Shown: positions 17,891 to 27,129, counted from the first letter of the stretch. The stretch is DNA of 64,000 nucleotides from Solidesulfovibrio alcoholivorans DSM 5433 (GCF_000702665.1 NZ_JNJA01000007.1:124001-188000), one strand, 5' to 3'. Notes: generated by a model from the letters alone, not told the origin. A program made the numbers and translations.

Positions 17891-19345
17891 TCAGCCGATC
17901 TGGGAGCAGATGTATTTGATCTCCAGGTACTCTTCCATGCCGTACTTGGAGCCTTCGCGGCCGATGCCGGACTGCTTGACGCCGCCGAACGGCGCGACTT
18001 CGTTGGAAACAAGGCCCGTGTTGTGGCCGATGAGGCCGTATTCCAGGGCCTCGGCCACGCGCCAGGCGCGGCGGACGTTCTCGGTGTAGAAGTAGGCGGC
18101 CAAGCCGTACTCGGTGTCATTGGCCGCGGCGACCACTTCCTCTTCCGTGTCGAAGCGGAAGATCGGGGCCAGAGGGCCGAAGGTCTCTTCCTTGGCCACG
18201 CGCATGGCCTGCGTCACGCCGGAGAGGATGGTGGGCTCGAAAAACGAACCGCCCAGGGCATGGCGCTTGCCGCCGAGCAGGAGCTTCGCGCCCTTGCCCA
18301 GGGCGTCGGCGATGTGGCTTTCCACCTTTTCCACGGCCTTGGCGTCTATCATCGGGCCGATCAGCACGCCGGGCGCGTCGCCGCGCCCGATGGGCATCTG
18401 CGCCACGGCCTCGGCGAGGCGGGCGGCGAAGGCGTCGTGGATGCCGGACTGCACGTAGAGGCGGTTGGCGCAGACGCACGTCTGGCCGGCGTTGCGGTAC
18501 TTCGAGGCGATGGCCCCGGCGACGGCGGCGTCGAGGTCGGCGTCGTCGAAGACAATAAACGGCGCGTTGCCGCCGAGTTCGAGCGAAATGCGCTTGATGG
18601 TCGGCGCGCACTGGGCCATGAGCTGGCGGCCGACCTCGGTCGAGCCGGTAAACGAGAGCTTGCGCACGGTGTCGCTCGCCGTCAGCACCGCGCCGATCTC
18701 CCGCGACTTGCCGGTGACAACCTGGAACACGCCGGCCGGCACGCCCGCCTCCACGGCCAGTTCCCCGAGGGCCAGGGCGGTAAACGGCGTCTGGGCGGCC
18801 GGGCGCACGATCATGGCGCAGCCGGCGGCCAGCGCCGGGCCGGCCTTGCGCGTGATCATCGCCGCCGGAAAGTTCCAGGGCGTGATCGCCGCGCACACAC
18901 CCACGGGCTGCTTGATGACGAGGAGGCGCTTGTCGGCCGTGGGCGCGGGAATCACATCGCCGTAGACGCGCCGCGCTTCTTCGGAAAACCACTTGAGAAA
19001 CGACGCGGCGTAGAGGATCTCGCCCTTGGCCTCGGCCAGGGGTTTGCCTTGCTCGGTGGTGAGGATGCGCGCCAGGTCGTCGGCGCTGGCCACGACCAGA
19101 TCGTACCATTTTTCAAGGATCTTGGCCCGCTCGGACGCGGCCCTGGCCGCCCAGGGCCTGTAGGCCGCATGCGCCGCCGCGATGGCCGCTTCGATCTCCT
19201 GCCCGGACAGCTGGGGCACGCGCCCGACCGGGCTGCCGTCCGCGGGATTGTGCACGGCCATGGTCTCGCCGCTTGCCGCGATCGCCCATGCGCCGCCGAC
19301 GAGGCAGGCTTCGCGGAAGAGCTTGGGATTGGAAAGCTGCAACAT
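17891..19345 (-). CDS. gabD: NAD(P)-dependent succinate-semialdehyde dehydrogenase
   Basis: A 484-aa aldehyde dehydrogenase that oxidises succinate semialdehyde to succinate, the second step of GABA breakdown. The cofactor segment ITPWNFPAAMITRK, the general-base motif LELGGNAPF (Glu) and the nucleophile motif NAGQTCVCANR (Cys) are all present. The length equals E. coli GabD (482 aa). The cofactor-site KPA motif reads RPA, a variant found in some members. It is transcribed divergently from the sigma-54 activator, and the partner aminotransferase lies beyond that activator, so the three form a GABA-type module. ATTCCCG-N2-CGGGAAT at 19374-19389, upstream of its start, is a candidate operator. 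A related semialdehyde could be the real substrate. Confidence 0.87.
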   Translation of the reverse strand: MLQLSNPKLFREACLVGGAWAIAASGETMAVHNPADGSPVGRVPQLSGQEIEAAIAAAHAAYRPWAARAASERAKILEKWYDLVVASADDLARILTTEQGKPLAEAKGEILYAASFLKWFSEEARRVYGDVIPAPTADKRLLVIKQPVGVCAAITPWNFPAAMITRKAGPALAAGCAMIVRPAAQTPFTALALGELAVEAGVPAGVFQVVTGKSREIGAVLTASDTVRKLSFTGSTEVGRQLMAQCAPTIKRISLELGGNAPFIVFDDADLDAAVAGAIASKYRNAGQTCVCANRLYVQSGIHDAFAARLAEAVAQMPIGRGDAPGVLIGPMIDAKAVEKVESHIADALGKGAKLLLGGKRHALGGSFFEPTILSGVTQAMRVAKEETFGPLAPIFRFDTEEEVVAAANDTEYGLAAYFYTENVRRAWRVAEALEYGLIGHNTGLVSNEVAPFGGVKQSGIGREGSKYGMEEYLEIKYICSQIG

Positions 19346-19373
19346 GATTTCCCCCTGTGCTGGCGTTGACGAA

Positions 19374-19389
19374 ATTCCCGACCGGGAAT
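19374..19389. promoter_or_regulatory. Palindromic candidate operator in the gabD/activator divergent region
   Basis: ATTCCCG and CGGGAAT flank a 2-bp centre, 29-44 bp upstream of the gabD start codon. The rest of the 19346-19676 gap has an AT-rich patch (19411-19458) that could hold a promoter in either direction but no gene I can support. Confidence 0.35.
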
Positions 19390-19676
19390 GCCTTGCGCTG
19401 CGGGCGCGCCGTCACCGTCGTAATAAATTTTTTAAAAACAGTGCGTTACAAATATACGCAACAGGTTGGAGACGGCGCGCAACAGGCCCGGGGCCCATTG
19501 GGTCCAGGCCTATAAGCCCGGACGCGTCCCCTGCGCAAGGTCCGCGACGGCTTTCCGGCTCGGCGGGGAAAGGCTTCGCCAGACGCGCGCGGTTGCCTCC
19601 GACCGGGCTTCCATGCCACTTTGCGGCGAAGGGAACGGACCCCGGTCCGCTCCCTGGAATTTTTTGCGGAGCCCCC

Positions 19677-21377
19677 ATGCCAGCCCCCTTCAGCGACGCC
19701 GACATCCTGCGCGCACTTCCCGCGCCCATCCTGGCCGTGGACGCCGACGGCCGGGTCGTCGCGGCCAACGAAGCGGCCGTTGCCCTTTTCGGCGAACAGG
19801 CGGCCGCGCCCGGAGCCGCGCTGCCCCTTGCGCGCCCCGCGCTCTGGCAGGCCGTGTCGGCCATCCTCGCGACAGGCAGGCCCGGCAACATCCGCCTGAG
19901 CGAGGGCGGCCGGGCGCTCGGAGCCCGGGTCACGCCCATCGTGCGCGAAGGGCGCACGGTCGGGGCGACGCTGCTGTGCGCCCAGGGCGGCGAAGGCTGC
20001 GGCGAACTCGTGGGCGCGCGGCTGCGCACGATCCTCGATTCCGTGTCCGACGGCATCTGGATCTGTTCGGGCGAGGGCGTGATCCTGGAGATCAACGCCG
20101 CCTCGGAGCGGCTCAACTCCATCGAGGCCGCGGACTACGTGGGCAAGGACGTGGCCTGCATCGTGGCCGACGGCATGGTGGACCGCTCGGCCACCCTGGA
20201 GGTGCTGGCCACGAAGAAGCAGGCCAGCATGATCCAGCACATCACGCGCACGGGCAAGCAACTGCTGGTCACGGCCTCGCCCGTGCCCGACCCGGGCGGC
20301 GGCATCGCCATGGTCGTGGTCAACGAACGCGACGTGACCGAGCTCAACAACCTGCGCGAGGGCCTGCAACACGCCCGCAAGGTGGAGGAGCGCTACCGCA
20401 GCGAGCTGGCCGAACTGTCGCTTTTCGAACTGTCGCAAAAGGACATCGTGGCGCAAAGCCCGCAGATGCAGCGCACGCTGCGCACGCTGCTGAAGCTTGC
20501 GCAGATGGACGTCTCGCGCATCCTGCTGCTCGGCGAATCCGGCACGGGCAAGGGCCTGCTCGCCAAGTTCCTGCATCAGGTGAGCCCACGCGTGGAAAAG
20601 CCCTTCATCCAGATCAACTGTCCGGCCGTGCCGGAAAACCTCTTCGAGGCGGAACTGTTCGGCTACGAGAAGGGGGCGTTCACCGGCGCGCGGGAGAGCG
20701 GCAAGGCAGGCCTGATCGAGCTGGCCATGGGCGGCACGCTCTTCCTCGACGAGGTGGGCGACATCCCGCTCGCGGCCCAGGCCAAGCTGCTCAAGTACCT
20801 CGACGACCACGAGCTGCGCCGCCTGGGCGCGAGCATGTCCCGGCAGGTGGAATGCCGCGTGGTCGCGGCCACCAACTGCGACATGGAAGATCTGGTGGAG
20901 CGGCGGCTTTTCCGCAAGGACCTCTACTACCGGCTCAACACGTTTCTCGTGCGCATCCTGCCGCTGCGCGAGCGCCGCGACGACATCTTCGGCCTGGCCG
21001 AATTCTACCTGGCCCAGCAGAACGCCCGCCACGGCAAGGCCAAGCGGCTTTCCCCCCGGGCCATGCGCCTGCTCGAGGCCCACGACTTTCCGGGCAACGT
21101 GCGGGAACTCGTAAGCCTGATCCAGAAGGCCTTCGTCATGAGCGAGGACGACGACCTGACCGACGCCCTGGAGGAGGCCCTGGCCGGGGATACGGGCGGC
21201 GAGGCGTCCGGCGGCGCGCCGCGCACCCTGGCCGAATCCACGGACCAGGCCAACCAGCGCCGGCTGCGCGAGGCCATGGCCGCCTGCCGCACCACGCGGG
21301 AGATGGCTGCCTATCTTGGCGTGAGTCAGGCGACCGTGGTACGCAAGCTCAAACGGTATGCCCTGACCCGGGATTGA
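19677..21377 (+). CDS. Sigma-54-dependent PAS/AAA+/Fis-type transcriptional activator
   Basis: A 566-aa enhancer-binding protein. Residues about 5-100 and 115-235 are PAS-like sensory domains. The central AAA+ domain (about 255-480) has Walker A GESGTGKG (about 285), the sigma-54 contact loop GAFTGA (about 335) and Walker B LFLDEVGD (about 355). A short C-terminal helix-turn-helix (about 530-566, TTREMAAYLGVSQATVVRK) resembles TyrR/PrdR-type regulators. No receiver domain is present, so a small molecule rather than phosphorylation probably controls it. It likely activates the -24/-12 promoter before the aminotransferase and transporter genes, binding the TGAWTC-N6-GAATCA dyads, the first of which overlaps its own stop codon. 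ATG 19677 follows GGAG. Confidence 0.87.
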   Translation: MPAPFSDADILRALPAPILAVDADGRVVAANEAAVALFGEQAAAPGAALPLARPALWQAVSAILATGRPGNIRLSEGGRALGARVTPIVREGRTVGATLLCAQGGEGCGELVGARLRTILDSVSDGIWICSGEGVILEINAASERLNSIEAADYVGKDVACIVADGMVDRSATLEVLATKKQASMIQHITRTGKQLLVTASPVPDPGGGIAMVVVNERDVTELNNLREGLQHARKVEERYRSELAELSLFELSQKDIVAQSPQMQRTLRTLLKLAQMDVSRILLLGESGTGKGLLAKFLHQVSPRVEKPFIQINCPAVPENLFEAELFGYEKGAFTGARESGKAGLIELAMGGTLFLDEVGDIPLAAQAKLLKYLDDHELRRLGASMSRQVECRVVAATNCDMEDLVERRLFRKDLYYRLNTFLVRILPLRERRDDIFGLAEFYLAQQNARHGKAKRLSPRAMRLLEAHDFPGNVRELVSLIQKAFVMSEDDDLTDALEEALAGDTGGEASGGAPRTLAESTDQANQRRLREAMAACRTTREMAAYLGVSQATVVRKLKRYALTRD

Positions 21378-21392
21378 TTCACTTCTGAATCA
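21375..21392. promoter_or_regulatory. Activator-binding dyad 1
   Basis: TGATTC-N6-GAATCA, overlapping the stop codon of the sigma-54 activator gene. It has the same sequence arms and spacing as the dyad at 21617 and is presumed to be an upstream activating site. Confidence 0.6.
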
Positions 21393-21558
21393 GCATTTCC
21401 CCGTCGCCGCGTCCGCGACGGGTCCGCTTTCCCCCTCCCTGCTGCGGGCGCATTGCGCCAACTCCCTTTGCTCCTTCCCTGTTTCCGATTTGTCCCGGTT
21501 TTTTTGTGCGTGCGGCGGTCCCTGCCGTGCCGGGTCGAGTCCGGAGGCGTGCTGTTGC

Positions 21559-21576
21559 TGAATCGAAAAAGAATCA
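21559..21576. promoter_or_regulatory. Activator-binding dyad 2 (one arm imperfect)
   Basis: TGAATC-N6-GAATCA, identical in spacing to the other two dyads with one base changed in the left arm. Confidence 0.5.
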
Positions 21577-21616
21577 GTGCCAGCACTCTTTCGTTATTGA
21601 TTTTTTACAAATTTGC

Positions 21617-21634
21617 TGATTCTGTTCTGAATCA
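21617..21634. promoter_or_regulatory. Activator-binding dyad 3
   Basis: TGATTC-N6-GAATCA, about 72 bp before the -24 element, the usual position for an enhancer-binding protein site. With dyads 1 and 2 it makes a three-site array. Confidence 0.65.
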
Positions 21635-21705
21635 GGGCACGCGCCAAAAGGCGCAAAGGAATTTTCAACATACTAAAATAACAGGACATTAATTCATATC
21701 GCTCC

Positions 21706-21720
21706 TGGCGTGGTTTTTGC
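21706..21720 (+). promoter_or_regulatory. Sigma-54 (-24/-12) promoter
   Basis: TGGCGTGGTTTTTGC has GG (21707-21708) and GC (21719-21720) exactly 10 bases apart and TTGC at -12. Transcription would begin near 21732, about 67 nt before the GTG start of the aminotransferase gene. Confidence 0.75.
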
Positions 21721-21798
21721 TGCGAAGTCAAGCTGACGTTTCGGTTGCCATATTTCCAGGGCGTATTCGCCCTCAACCGCCAACTTCGAGGAAGCTCC

Positions 21799-23124
21799 GT
21801 GAACACCACTGACAAGGCGAGCCAACTGCAAGCGCTGCGTGAACGCTATGTTCCCAAGGGCCATCCCAACGCCACGCCCTTTTTCGTCGAATCCGCCCAG
21901 GGCGCCTTGCTGCGGGACGTCGCCGGCCGCGAATTCATCGATTTCGTCGGCGGCATCGGCGTGCTCAACGTCGGCCACTGCCACCCGCGCGTCGTGGCCG
22001 CCATCAAGGACCAGGCCGACAAGTACCTCCACACCTGCTCCATGATCACGATGTACGAGCCTTACGTGGAACTGGCCAAACGCGTGTGCGAGGCCGCCGC
22101 CGGCCCCACGCCGAAAAAGGCGCTTTTCGTCAACAGCGGTTCCGAAGCCGTGGAGAACACGGTCAAGATCGCCCGCTGCCACACCGGCCGCGCCGGCGTC
22201 GTGTCCATGAAGAACTCCTTCCACGGCCGCACGCTCCTGGCCATGACGCTCACCAGCAAGGTCAAGCCCTACAAGTTCGCGTTCGGCCCCATGGCCCCGG
22301 AAGTCTACCAGTACCCCTACTACGCCTACTGTTACCGCTGCCCCCTGGGGCTCTCCTACCCGGACTGCGGCGCGGCCTGCGCGGACAAGATGCGCGAATT
22401 CTTCATCGGTACCGCCGCCGCCGAACAGATCGCCTGCATCGTGGCCGAGCCCGTCCAGGGCGAAGGCGGCTTCGTCGTGCCGCCGGTGGAATTTTTCACC
22501 AAGCTCAAGGCCATCTGCGAGGAGTTCGGCATCGTCTTCGTCGCCGACGAGGTCCAATCCGGCTTCGGCCGCACCTCGAAGATGTTCGCCATGGAGCACT
22601 TCGGCATCGAGCCCGACCTCATGAGCGTGGCCAAGAGCATGGGCGGCGGCCTGCCGCTGGCCGGCGTCATCGGCAAGGCCGACATCATGGATTCCGTCCA
22701 CGTCGGCGGCATCGGCGGCACCTACGGCGGCAACCCCCTGGCCTGCCGCGCCGGCATCGCCGTCATGGACGCCTTCGAGCAGGACGGCCTCCTCGACGCG
22801 GCCGTGCGCCTGGGCGACACCCTCCAATCCCGTTTCGCGGCCTGGAAGGACGCATTCCCGCTGATCGGCGACGCGCGCGGCCTCGGGGCCATGCGCGCCC
22901 TGGAATTCGTCTCCGACCGCACGACCAAGGCCCCCTGCCCCGAAGCGGCCAAGGGCGTGGTCAAGTACTGCCAGGACCACGGCCTGCTCGTGCTCTCCTG
23001 CGGCAACTTCGGCAACTGCATCCGCGTGCTCATGCCGCTGGTCACGACCGACGAGCAGCTTTCGCGCGGCCTGGACATCATGGAACAAGGCATTCGCGAG
23101 GTTTCCAAAAGCCTCGGCAAATAG
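21799..23124 (+). CDS. gabT: Class III PLP aminotransferase, 4-aminobutyrate-type
   Basis: A 441-aa subgroup-III aminotransferase, expected to move the amino group of an omega-amino acid such as GABA to 2-oxoglutarate. Visible features are NSGSEAVENTVKIAR (phosphate cup), FHGRT, the DEVQSGFGRT metal/PLP Asp motif, and the Schiff-base lysine in SVAKSMGGGLPL (about residue 278). Residues around 170-190 carry an unusual cysteine-rich loop (YCYRCPLG, DCGAAC). GTG 21799 is chosen because GAGGAAG lies just upstream and the sigma-54 start site precedes it. It leads an operon with a Liv-type importer. Substrate is inferred from pairing with a succinate-semialdehyde dehydrogenase; beta-alanine or taurine-type substrates are alternatives. 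Confidence 0.8.
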   Translation: MNTTDKASQLQALRERYVPKGHPNATPFFVESAQGALLRDVAGREFIDFVGGIGVLNVGHCHPRVVAAIKDQADKYLHTCSMITMYEPYVELAKRVCEAAAGPTPKKALFVNSGSEAVENTVKIARCHTGRAGVVSMKNSFHGRTLLAMTLTSKVKPYKFAFGPMAPEVYQYPYYAYCYRCPLGLSYPDCGAACADKMREFFIGTAAAEQIACIVAEPVQGEGGFVVPPVEFFTKLKAICEEFGIVFVADEVQSGFGRTSKMFAMEHFGIEPDLMSVAKSMGGGLPLAGVIGKADIMDSVHVGGIGGTYGGNPLACRAGIAVMDAFEQDGLLDAAVRLGDTLQSRFAAWKDAFPLIGDARGLGAMRALEFVSDRTTKAPCPEAAKGVVKYCQDHGLLVLSCGNFGNCIRVLMPLVTTDEQLSRGLDIMEQGIREVSKSLGK

Positions 23125-23167
23125 GCGTTGGCCCGACCGACAGCAACCGTCAACCAAGGGGAAAGCC

Positions 23168-24415
23168 ATGAAAACGCATGACAAGGGATCGCTGCTGACG
23201 TGCTGCCTGGCCGCGGCGCTGGGCCTGGTCCTCGCCGCCTCGCCGGCCCTGGCCGCCGACAAGGCGGTCAAGATCGGCAACGTCGAGCCGCTCTCCGGCC
23301 CGTCGGCCTCGGTCGGCGTCCAGGGCAAGCAGGCCCGGGAAATGGCCGTGGAGGAGATCAACGCCGCCGGCGGCATCAAGTCCCTCGGCGGGGCCAAGCT
23401 CGAGCTGATCTACGCCGACAGCAAGTCCGACCCCACCGTCGGCGTGACCGAGACCGAACGGCTCATCAACACCGAAAAGGTCAACCTCATGACCGGTTGC
23501 TGGAACTCCGCCGTGACCTACCCGGCGACGCAAGTGGCCGAGCGCTACGGCATCCCCTTCGTGGTGCCGGTCGCCGTGCGCGACACCATCACCGAGCGCG
23601 GCTTCAAGAACATCTTCCGCGTGGCCGCCAAGGACTCCTGGTGGGTGCGCGACCAGTTCCGCTTCCTCAAGGACATGCAGGAGGAAACCGGCACCAAGCT
23701 CAAGACCATCGCCTTTGTCTTCGAAAATGGCGACTGGGGCACGGGCTTTGCCGAGAAATGGCGTGAACTGGCGAAAAAGGACGGCTACGAGGTCGTTCTC
23801 GACGAGCCTTATCCCAGCACCGCCACGGACCTGACCCCGGTCGTGACCAAGCTCAAATCCGCCAACCCCGACATCGTCATGCTCGTCTCCAACGCCGCCG
23901 ACGCCATCCTTTTGACCAACACCATGGCCGAAATGCAGGTCAAGCCGAAAGTCGTGCTGGCCAGCGGCGGCGGCCACGCCGATCCCAAGTTCCTGGAGAA
24001 CACCGGCGACACCGCCTACGGCATCTTCGACGAGGTCGAGTGGAACACCGACGTCAACAAGCCCGGCGCCAAGGAAACCAACGCCAAGTTCAAGAAAAAG
24101 TACGGCTACGACCTGACCGGCGAATCCGTGGACGCCTACGCCTCCATGTACGTCATCGCCGACGCCCTGGAGCGCGCCGGCTCCACCGACCCGGCCAAGG
24201 TCCGCGAAGCCCTGGCTTCGACCAAGCTGAGCACCGGCCCGGCCATGATCGTCTCCTACGACGGCGTGGAATTCGACAAGGACGGCCAGAACAAGAACGC
24301 CGGCATCGTCATCGTGCAGGTGGCCAAGATCGACGGCAAGCCCCAGCGCGTGACCGTGTGGCCCAAGTCCGCCCGCCGCGCCGGCTACACCCCGGTCTTT
24401 CCGGCCAACAAGTAA
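23168..24415 (+). CDS. Liv-type ABC transporter substrate-binding protein (GABA-linked operon)
   Basis: A 415-aa periplasmic binding protein of the type I (LivJ/amide-urea) fold with a signal peptide ending PALAA. The N-terminal strand KIGNVEPLSGPSASVGVQGK, the GGIKSLGGAKLELIYADSKSD segment and the VKPKVVLASGGG-type hinge region are typical. It captures the substrate for the membrane partners encoded downstream. Its place directly after the aminotransferase gene suggests an omega-amino acid or related zwitterion rather than leucine. A 13-bp hairpin follows the stop codon, probably raising the level of this protein's mRNA relative to the permease genes. Confidence 0.85.
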   Translation: MKTHDKGSLLTCCLAAALGLVLAASPALAADKAVKIGNVEPLSGPSASVGVQGKQAREMAVEEINAAGGIKSLGGAKLELIYADSKSDPTVGVTETERLINTEKVNLMTGCWNSAVTYPATQVAERYGIPFVVPVAVRDTITERGFKNIFRVAAKDSWWVRDQFRFLKDMQEETGTKLKTIAFVFENGDWGTGFAEKWRELAKKDGYEVVLDEPYPSTATDLTPVVTKLKSANPDIVMLVSNAADAILLTNTMAEMQVKPKVVLASGGGHADPKFLENTGDTAYGIFDEVEWNTDVNKPGAKETNAKFKKKYGYDLTGESVDAYASMYVIADALERAGSTDPAKVREALASTKLSTGPAMIVSYDGVEFDKDGQNKNAGIVIVQVAKIDGKPQRVTVWPKSARRAGYTPVFPANK

Positions 24416-24436
24416 CCCGAACGCTTCCCCATAAAC

Positions 24437-24467
24437 GCCCCGGGCGGCCTGGCTGGCCGCCCGGGGC
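24437..24467 (+). repeat. Intercistronic hairpin after the binding-protein gene
   Basis: GCCCCGGGCGGCC (24437-24449) pairs perfectly with GGCCGCCCGGGGC (24455-24467) around TGGCT. There is no T-run. It sits between the binding-protein and first permease genes; the second Liv operon has one at the same place. Confidence 0.65.
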
Positions 24468-24488
24468 AAACGTCCTGGAGTTGGCCTC

Positions 24489-25373
24489 ATGACCGCGGTG
24501 ATTCAGGCGACACTCAACGGCATCATGATGGGCTCCATGTACGGGCTGACCGCCTTGGGCCTCACCCTGATCTTCGGGGTGATGAAGGTGATCAACTTCG
24601 CGCACGGCTCCCTGCTCATGGTCGGCATGTTCAGCGCCTACTGGCTGATCAAATTGACGGGCATCCACCCGTATTTGGCCCTTCTGATCGTTCCCCCCGT
24701 CCTCTATGTCTTCGGCTACTATCTCCAGGATGTGGTGATCAAACCCGTGTTCAAGGCCGAACGGCAGACCCGCGAGCCGGCGACGGTCATCATCGTGACC
24801 ACCGGCGTCTGGTACGTCCTCGACAACCTCTCGCTCATGCTCTTCGGCGCCGAGTACCGCACCGTGCGCACGGCCATCTCCAACAAGTCCATGGCGCTTG
24901 GCCCGTACATCCTTTCCATCCCCAAATTTTCCGGCTTCGTGATCGCCGTGCTGGCCACGATCGGGCTGGCCCTTTTCATGCGCAAGACCAAGATCGGCAT
25001 GGCACTGCGGGCCACGGCCCTGGACCGCGAGGCCGCCAACCTCATGGGCATCGACCAGTACAAGGTCTACAATATCGCCTTCGGCCTCGGCACCGCCATC
25101 GCCGGCATCGCCGGCTGCGTGCTGATTCCCTTTTACTATGTCTACCCGTCCGTGGGCGTGGTCTTCGACATCCGGGCGTTCATCATCGTGGTGCTCGGGG
25201 GCCTCGGCAGCATTCCCGGCGCGCTCCTCGGCGGTCTGGTCATCGGCCTGATCGAATCCGTCTTTTCGCAGTTCATGGCCTCGACCTGGACCGAAGCCAT
25301 CATCTACGCAATTTTCCTCATCATCTTGTTCGTGAAACCCTCGGGTTTTTTCGGCAACAAACAGGACTGGTAG
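24489..25373 (+). CDS. Liv-type ABC transporter permease (LivH-like)
   Basis: A 294-aa inner-membrane permease with about eight spans. The opening NGIMMGSMYGLTALGLTLIFGVMKVINFAHG and the GGLGSIPGALLGGLVIGL loop (the EAA-like ATPase contact of this family) identify LivH. It pairs with the LivM-like protein to form the channel of the importer. The ATG has GGAG at 24477-24480. Gene order binding protein-H-M-G-F is the standard operon order. Confidence 0.88.
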   Translation: MTAVIQATLNGIMMGSMYGLTALGLTLIFGVMKVINFAHGSLLMVGMFSAYWLIKLTGIHPYLALLIVPPVLYVFGYYLQDVVIKPVFKAERQTREPATVIIVTTGVWYVLDNLSLMLFGAEYRTVRTAISNKSMALGPYILSIPKFSGFVIAVLATIGLALFMRKTKIGMALRATALDREAANLMGIDQYKVYNIAFGLGTAIAGIAGCVLIPFYYVYPSVGVVFDIRAFIIVVLGGLGSIPGALLGGLVIGLIESVFSQFMASTWTEAIIYAIFLIILFVKPSGFFGNKQDW

Positions 25374-25384
25374 GAGGCGCAACC

Positions 25385-26401
25385 GTGAGCCGAAAACAAC
25401 TCGACACCTCGCTGCTCGGCCTGGCCGCCCTGATCGCCTTCGGGCTGCCCCTGGTGGTGACATCCCCCACCTACCTGCAAATCCTCATCCTGCTCTTTTT
25501 CTACGCCTACCTGACCACCTCGTGGAACCTGGTCGGCGGCTTCGCCGGCGTGCTGCCGCTCGGGCACTCGGTTTTCGTCGGCATCGGGGCCTACACCTCG
25601 ACCATCCTCACCCTCCAGTACGGCGTCTCGCCCTGGATCGGCATGCTGGTCGGCGGGCTGCTCGCCGCCCTGGTCGGCGTCATCATCGGGCTGCCCACAT
25701 TCCGCCTGCGCGGGGCCTACTTCTGCCTGTGCACCATCGCCTTCGCCGAAGGCATCCGGGTCATGGTGGAAAACATCGACTCCCTCGGGCCGCTTAAGAT
25801 CAACGGCCCCCGCGGCCTGCTCATTCCACTCAAGGAGCCCTCGTTCTGGCACTACCAGTTCATGTCCAAGCTGCCGTACTACTACATCATCCTGACGCTG
25901 CTGATCCTTGTGCTGGCGCTGACCTGGTTCATCTCCCGCTCCAAGATCGGCTACTACCTGGCCGCCGGCGGCGAGGAGCCCGAGGCCGCGACGGCGCTCG
26001 GCGTCAACGTCGCCAACTGCAAGCTGCTGGCCATGGCCCTGTCCTGCTTCTTCACGGCGCTGGCCGGCACGTTCTACGCCCAACTCATGCTCTACTTCTA
26101 TCCCAAGGGCCTCATGGGCCTCGACCTCTCCTTCGAGATCGCGTTCATCGCGCTGATCGGCGGCCGGGGCACCATCGCCGGCCCGGTCATCGGCGCGCTG
26201 GTGCTGCGGCCGCTTAACGAGTTCACACGCATCTACCTCAGCGACATGTTGCCCGGCCTGCATCTCGTCATCTTCGGCCTCATCCTCATCATGGTCATGC
26301 TCTACAAGCCGCAGGGGCTCACCGCCCCCCTGGCCGCGGCCTACGACAAGCTGGCCCGCAAGATCACGCGCGAGCCAAACGCCAAGGGAGCCGCCGCATG
26401 A
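25385..26401 (+). CDS. Liv-type ABC transporter permease (LivM-like)
   Basis: A 338-aa inner-membrane permease. TTSWNLVGGFAGVLPLGHSVFVGIGAY near the N-terminus and the GGRGTIAGPVIGALVL ATPase-contact loop are diagnostic of LivM. It starts at GTG 25385 with GGAGG just upstream, 11 bases after the previous stop, and its last bases overlap the start of the next gene (ATGA), indicating translational coupling. It forms the transmembrane channel with the LivH-like partner. Confidence 0.88.
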   Translation: MSRKQLDTSLLGLAALIAFGLPLVVTSPTYLQILILLFFYAYLTTSWNLVGGFAGVLPLGHSVFVGIGAYTSTILTLQYGVSPWIGMLVGGLLAALVGVIIGLPTFRLRGAYFCLCTIAFAEGIRVMVENIDSLGPLKINGPRGLLIPLKEPSFWHYQFMSKLPYYYIILTLLILVLALTWFISRSKIGYYLAAGGEEPEAATALGVNVANCKLLAMALSCFFTALAGTFYAQLMLYFYPKGLMGLDLSFEIAFIALIGGRGTIAGPVIGALVLRPLNEFTRIYLSDMLPGLHLVIFGLILIMVMLYKPQGLTAPLAAAYDKLARKITREPNAKGAAA

Positions 26402-27129
26402 GCGCCAACATCCTCGAAATCACGGCCCTGACCAAGCACTTCGGGGGCCTCACCGCCGTCAGCGCCCTGGACCTGCACATCGCCAAGGGCGAGATCATGG
26501 CGCTTATCGGCCCCAACGGCGCGGGCAAGTCCACGGTGTTCAACCTCGTGGCCGGCGTCTACCCGCCCTCCGACGGCGTCATCCGCTTCAAGGGCGAGGT
26601 GATAAACGGCCGCAAGCCCTGGAACCTGTGCAAGCTGGGCCTGGCCCGCACCTTCCAGATCGTCAAGCCCTTCGCCAGCAAGACCGTCCTTTATAATGTC
26701 ATGGTCGGCGCGTTCCTCCACACCAATTCCACCGTCAAGGCACGGGAGCGGGCCGAAGAGGTCATGGCCGTGCTCGGCCTGGACGGCCTGCGCGATCGCC
26801 TGGCCGGCAGCCTCACCATCGCCGACCGCAAGCGCCTGGAGATCGGCAAGGCCCTGGCCACCGGCCCCGAACTGCTGCTCCTCGACGAAGTCATGGCCGG
26901 CCTGCGCCCCACGGAAGTGGACGACATGATCACCGTCATCAAGGGCCTGCGCGACCGCGGCGTCACGGTCTTCGTCATCGAGCACATCATGCGCGCGGTC
27001 ATGGCCCTGTCCGACCGCGTGGCGGTCATCCACTTCGGCCAGAAGATCGCCGAGGGCACGCCCGAGGCCGTGACCAAGGACGAAAACGTCATCAAGGCCT
27101 ACCTTGGGGGGGACTATGACGCTGCTTAG
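26398..27129 (+). CDS. Liv-type ABC transporter ATPase (LivG-like)
   Basis: A 243-aa ATPase. Walker A GPNGAGKST, Walker B LLLDEVMAGL and the switch His region (VIEHIMRAVM) are present. The signature region reads LTIADRKRLEIGKAL rather than the usual LSGGQ, a difference common in LivG proteins (LPYGxQR); here it is further altered. It starts in ATGA overlap with the permease gene and overlaps the next ATPase gene by 14 bases. It energises import with the LivF-like subunit. Confidence 0.87.
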   Translation: MSANILEITALTKHFGGLTAVSALDLHIAKGEIMALIGPNGAGKSTVFNLVAGVYPPSDGVIRFKGEVINGRKPWNLCKLGLARTFQIVKPFASKTVLYNVMVGAFLHTNSTVKARERAEEVMAVLGLDGLRDRLAGSLTIADRKRLEIGKALATGPELLLLDEVMAGLRPTEVDDMITVIKGLRDRGVTVFVIEHIMRAVMALSDRVAVIHFGQKIAEGTPEAVTKDENVIKAYLGGDYDAA

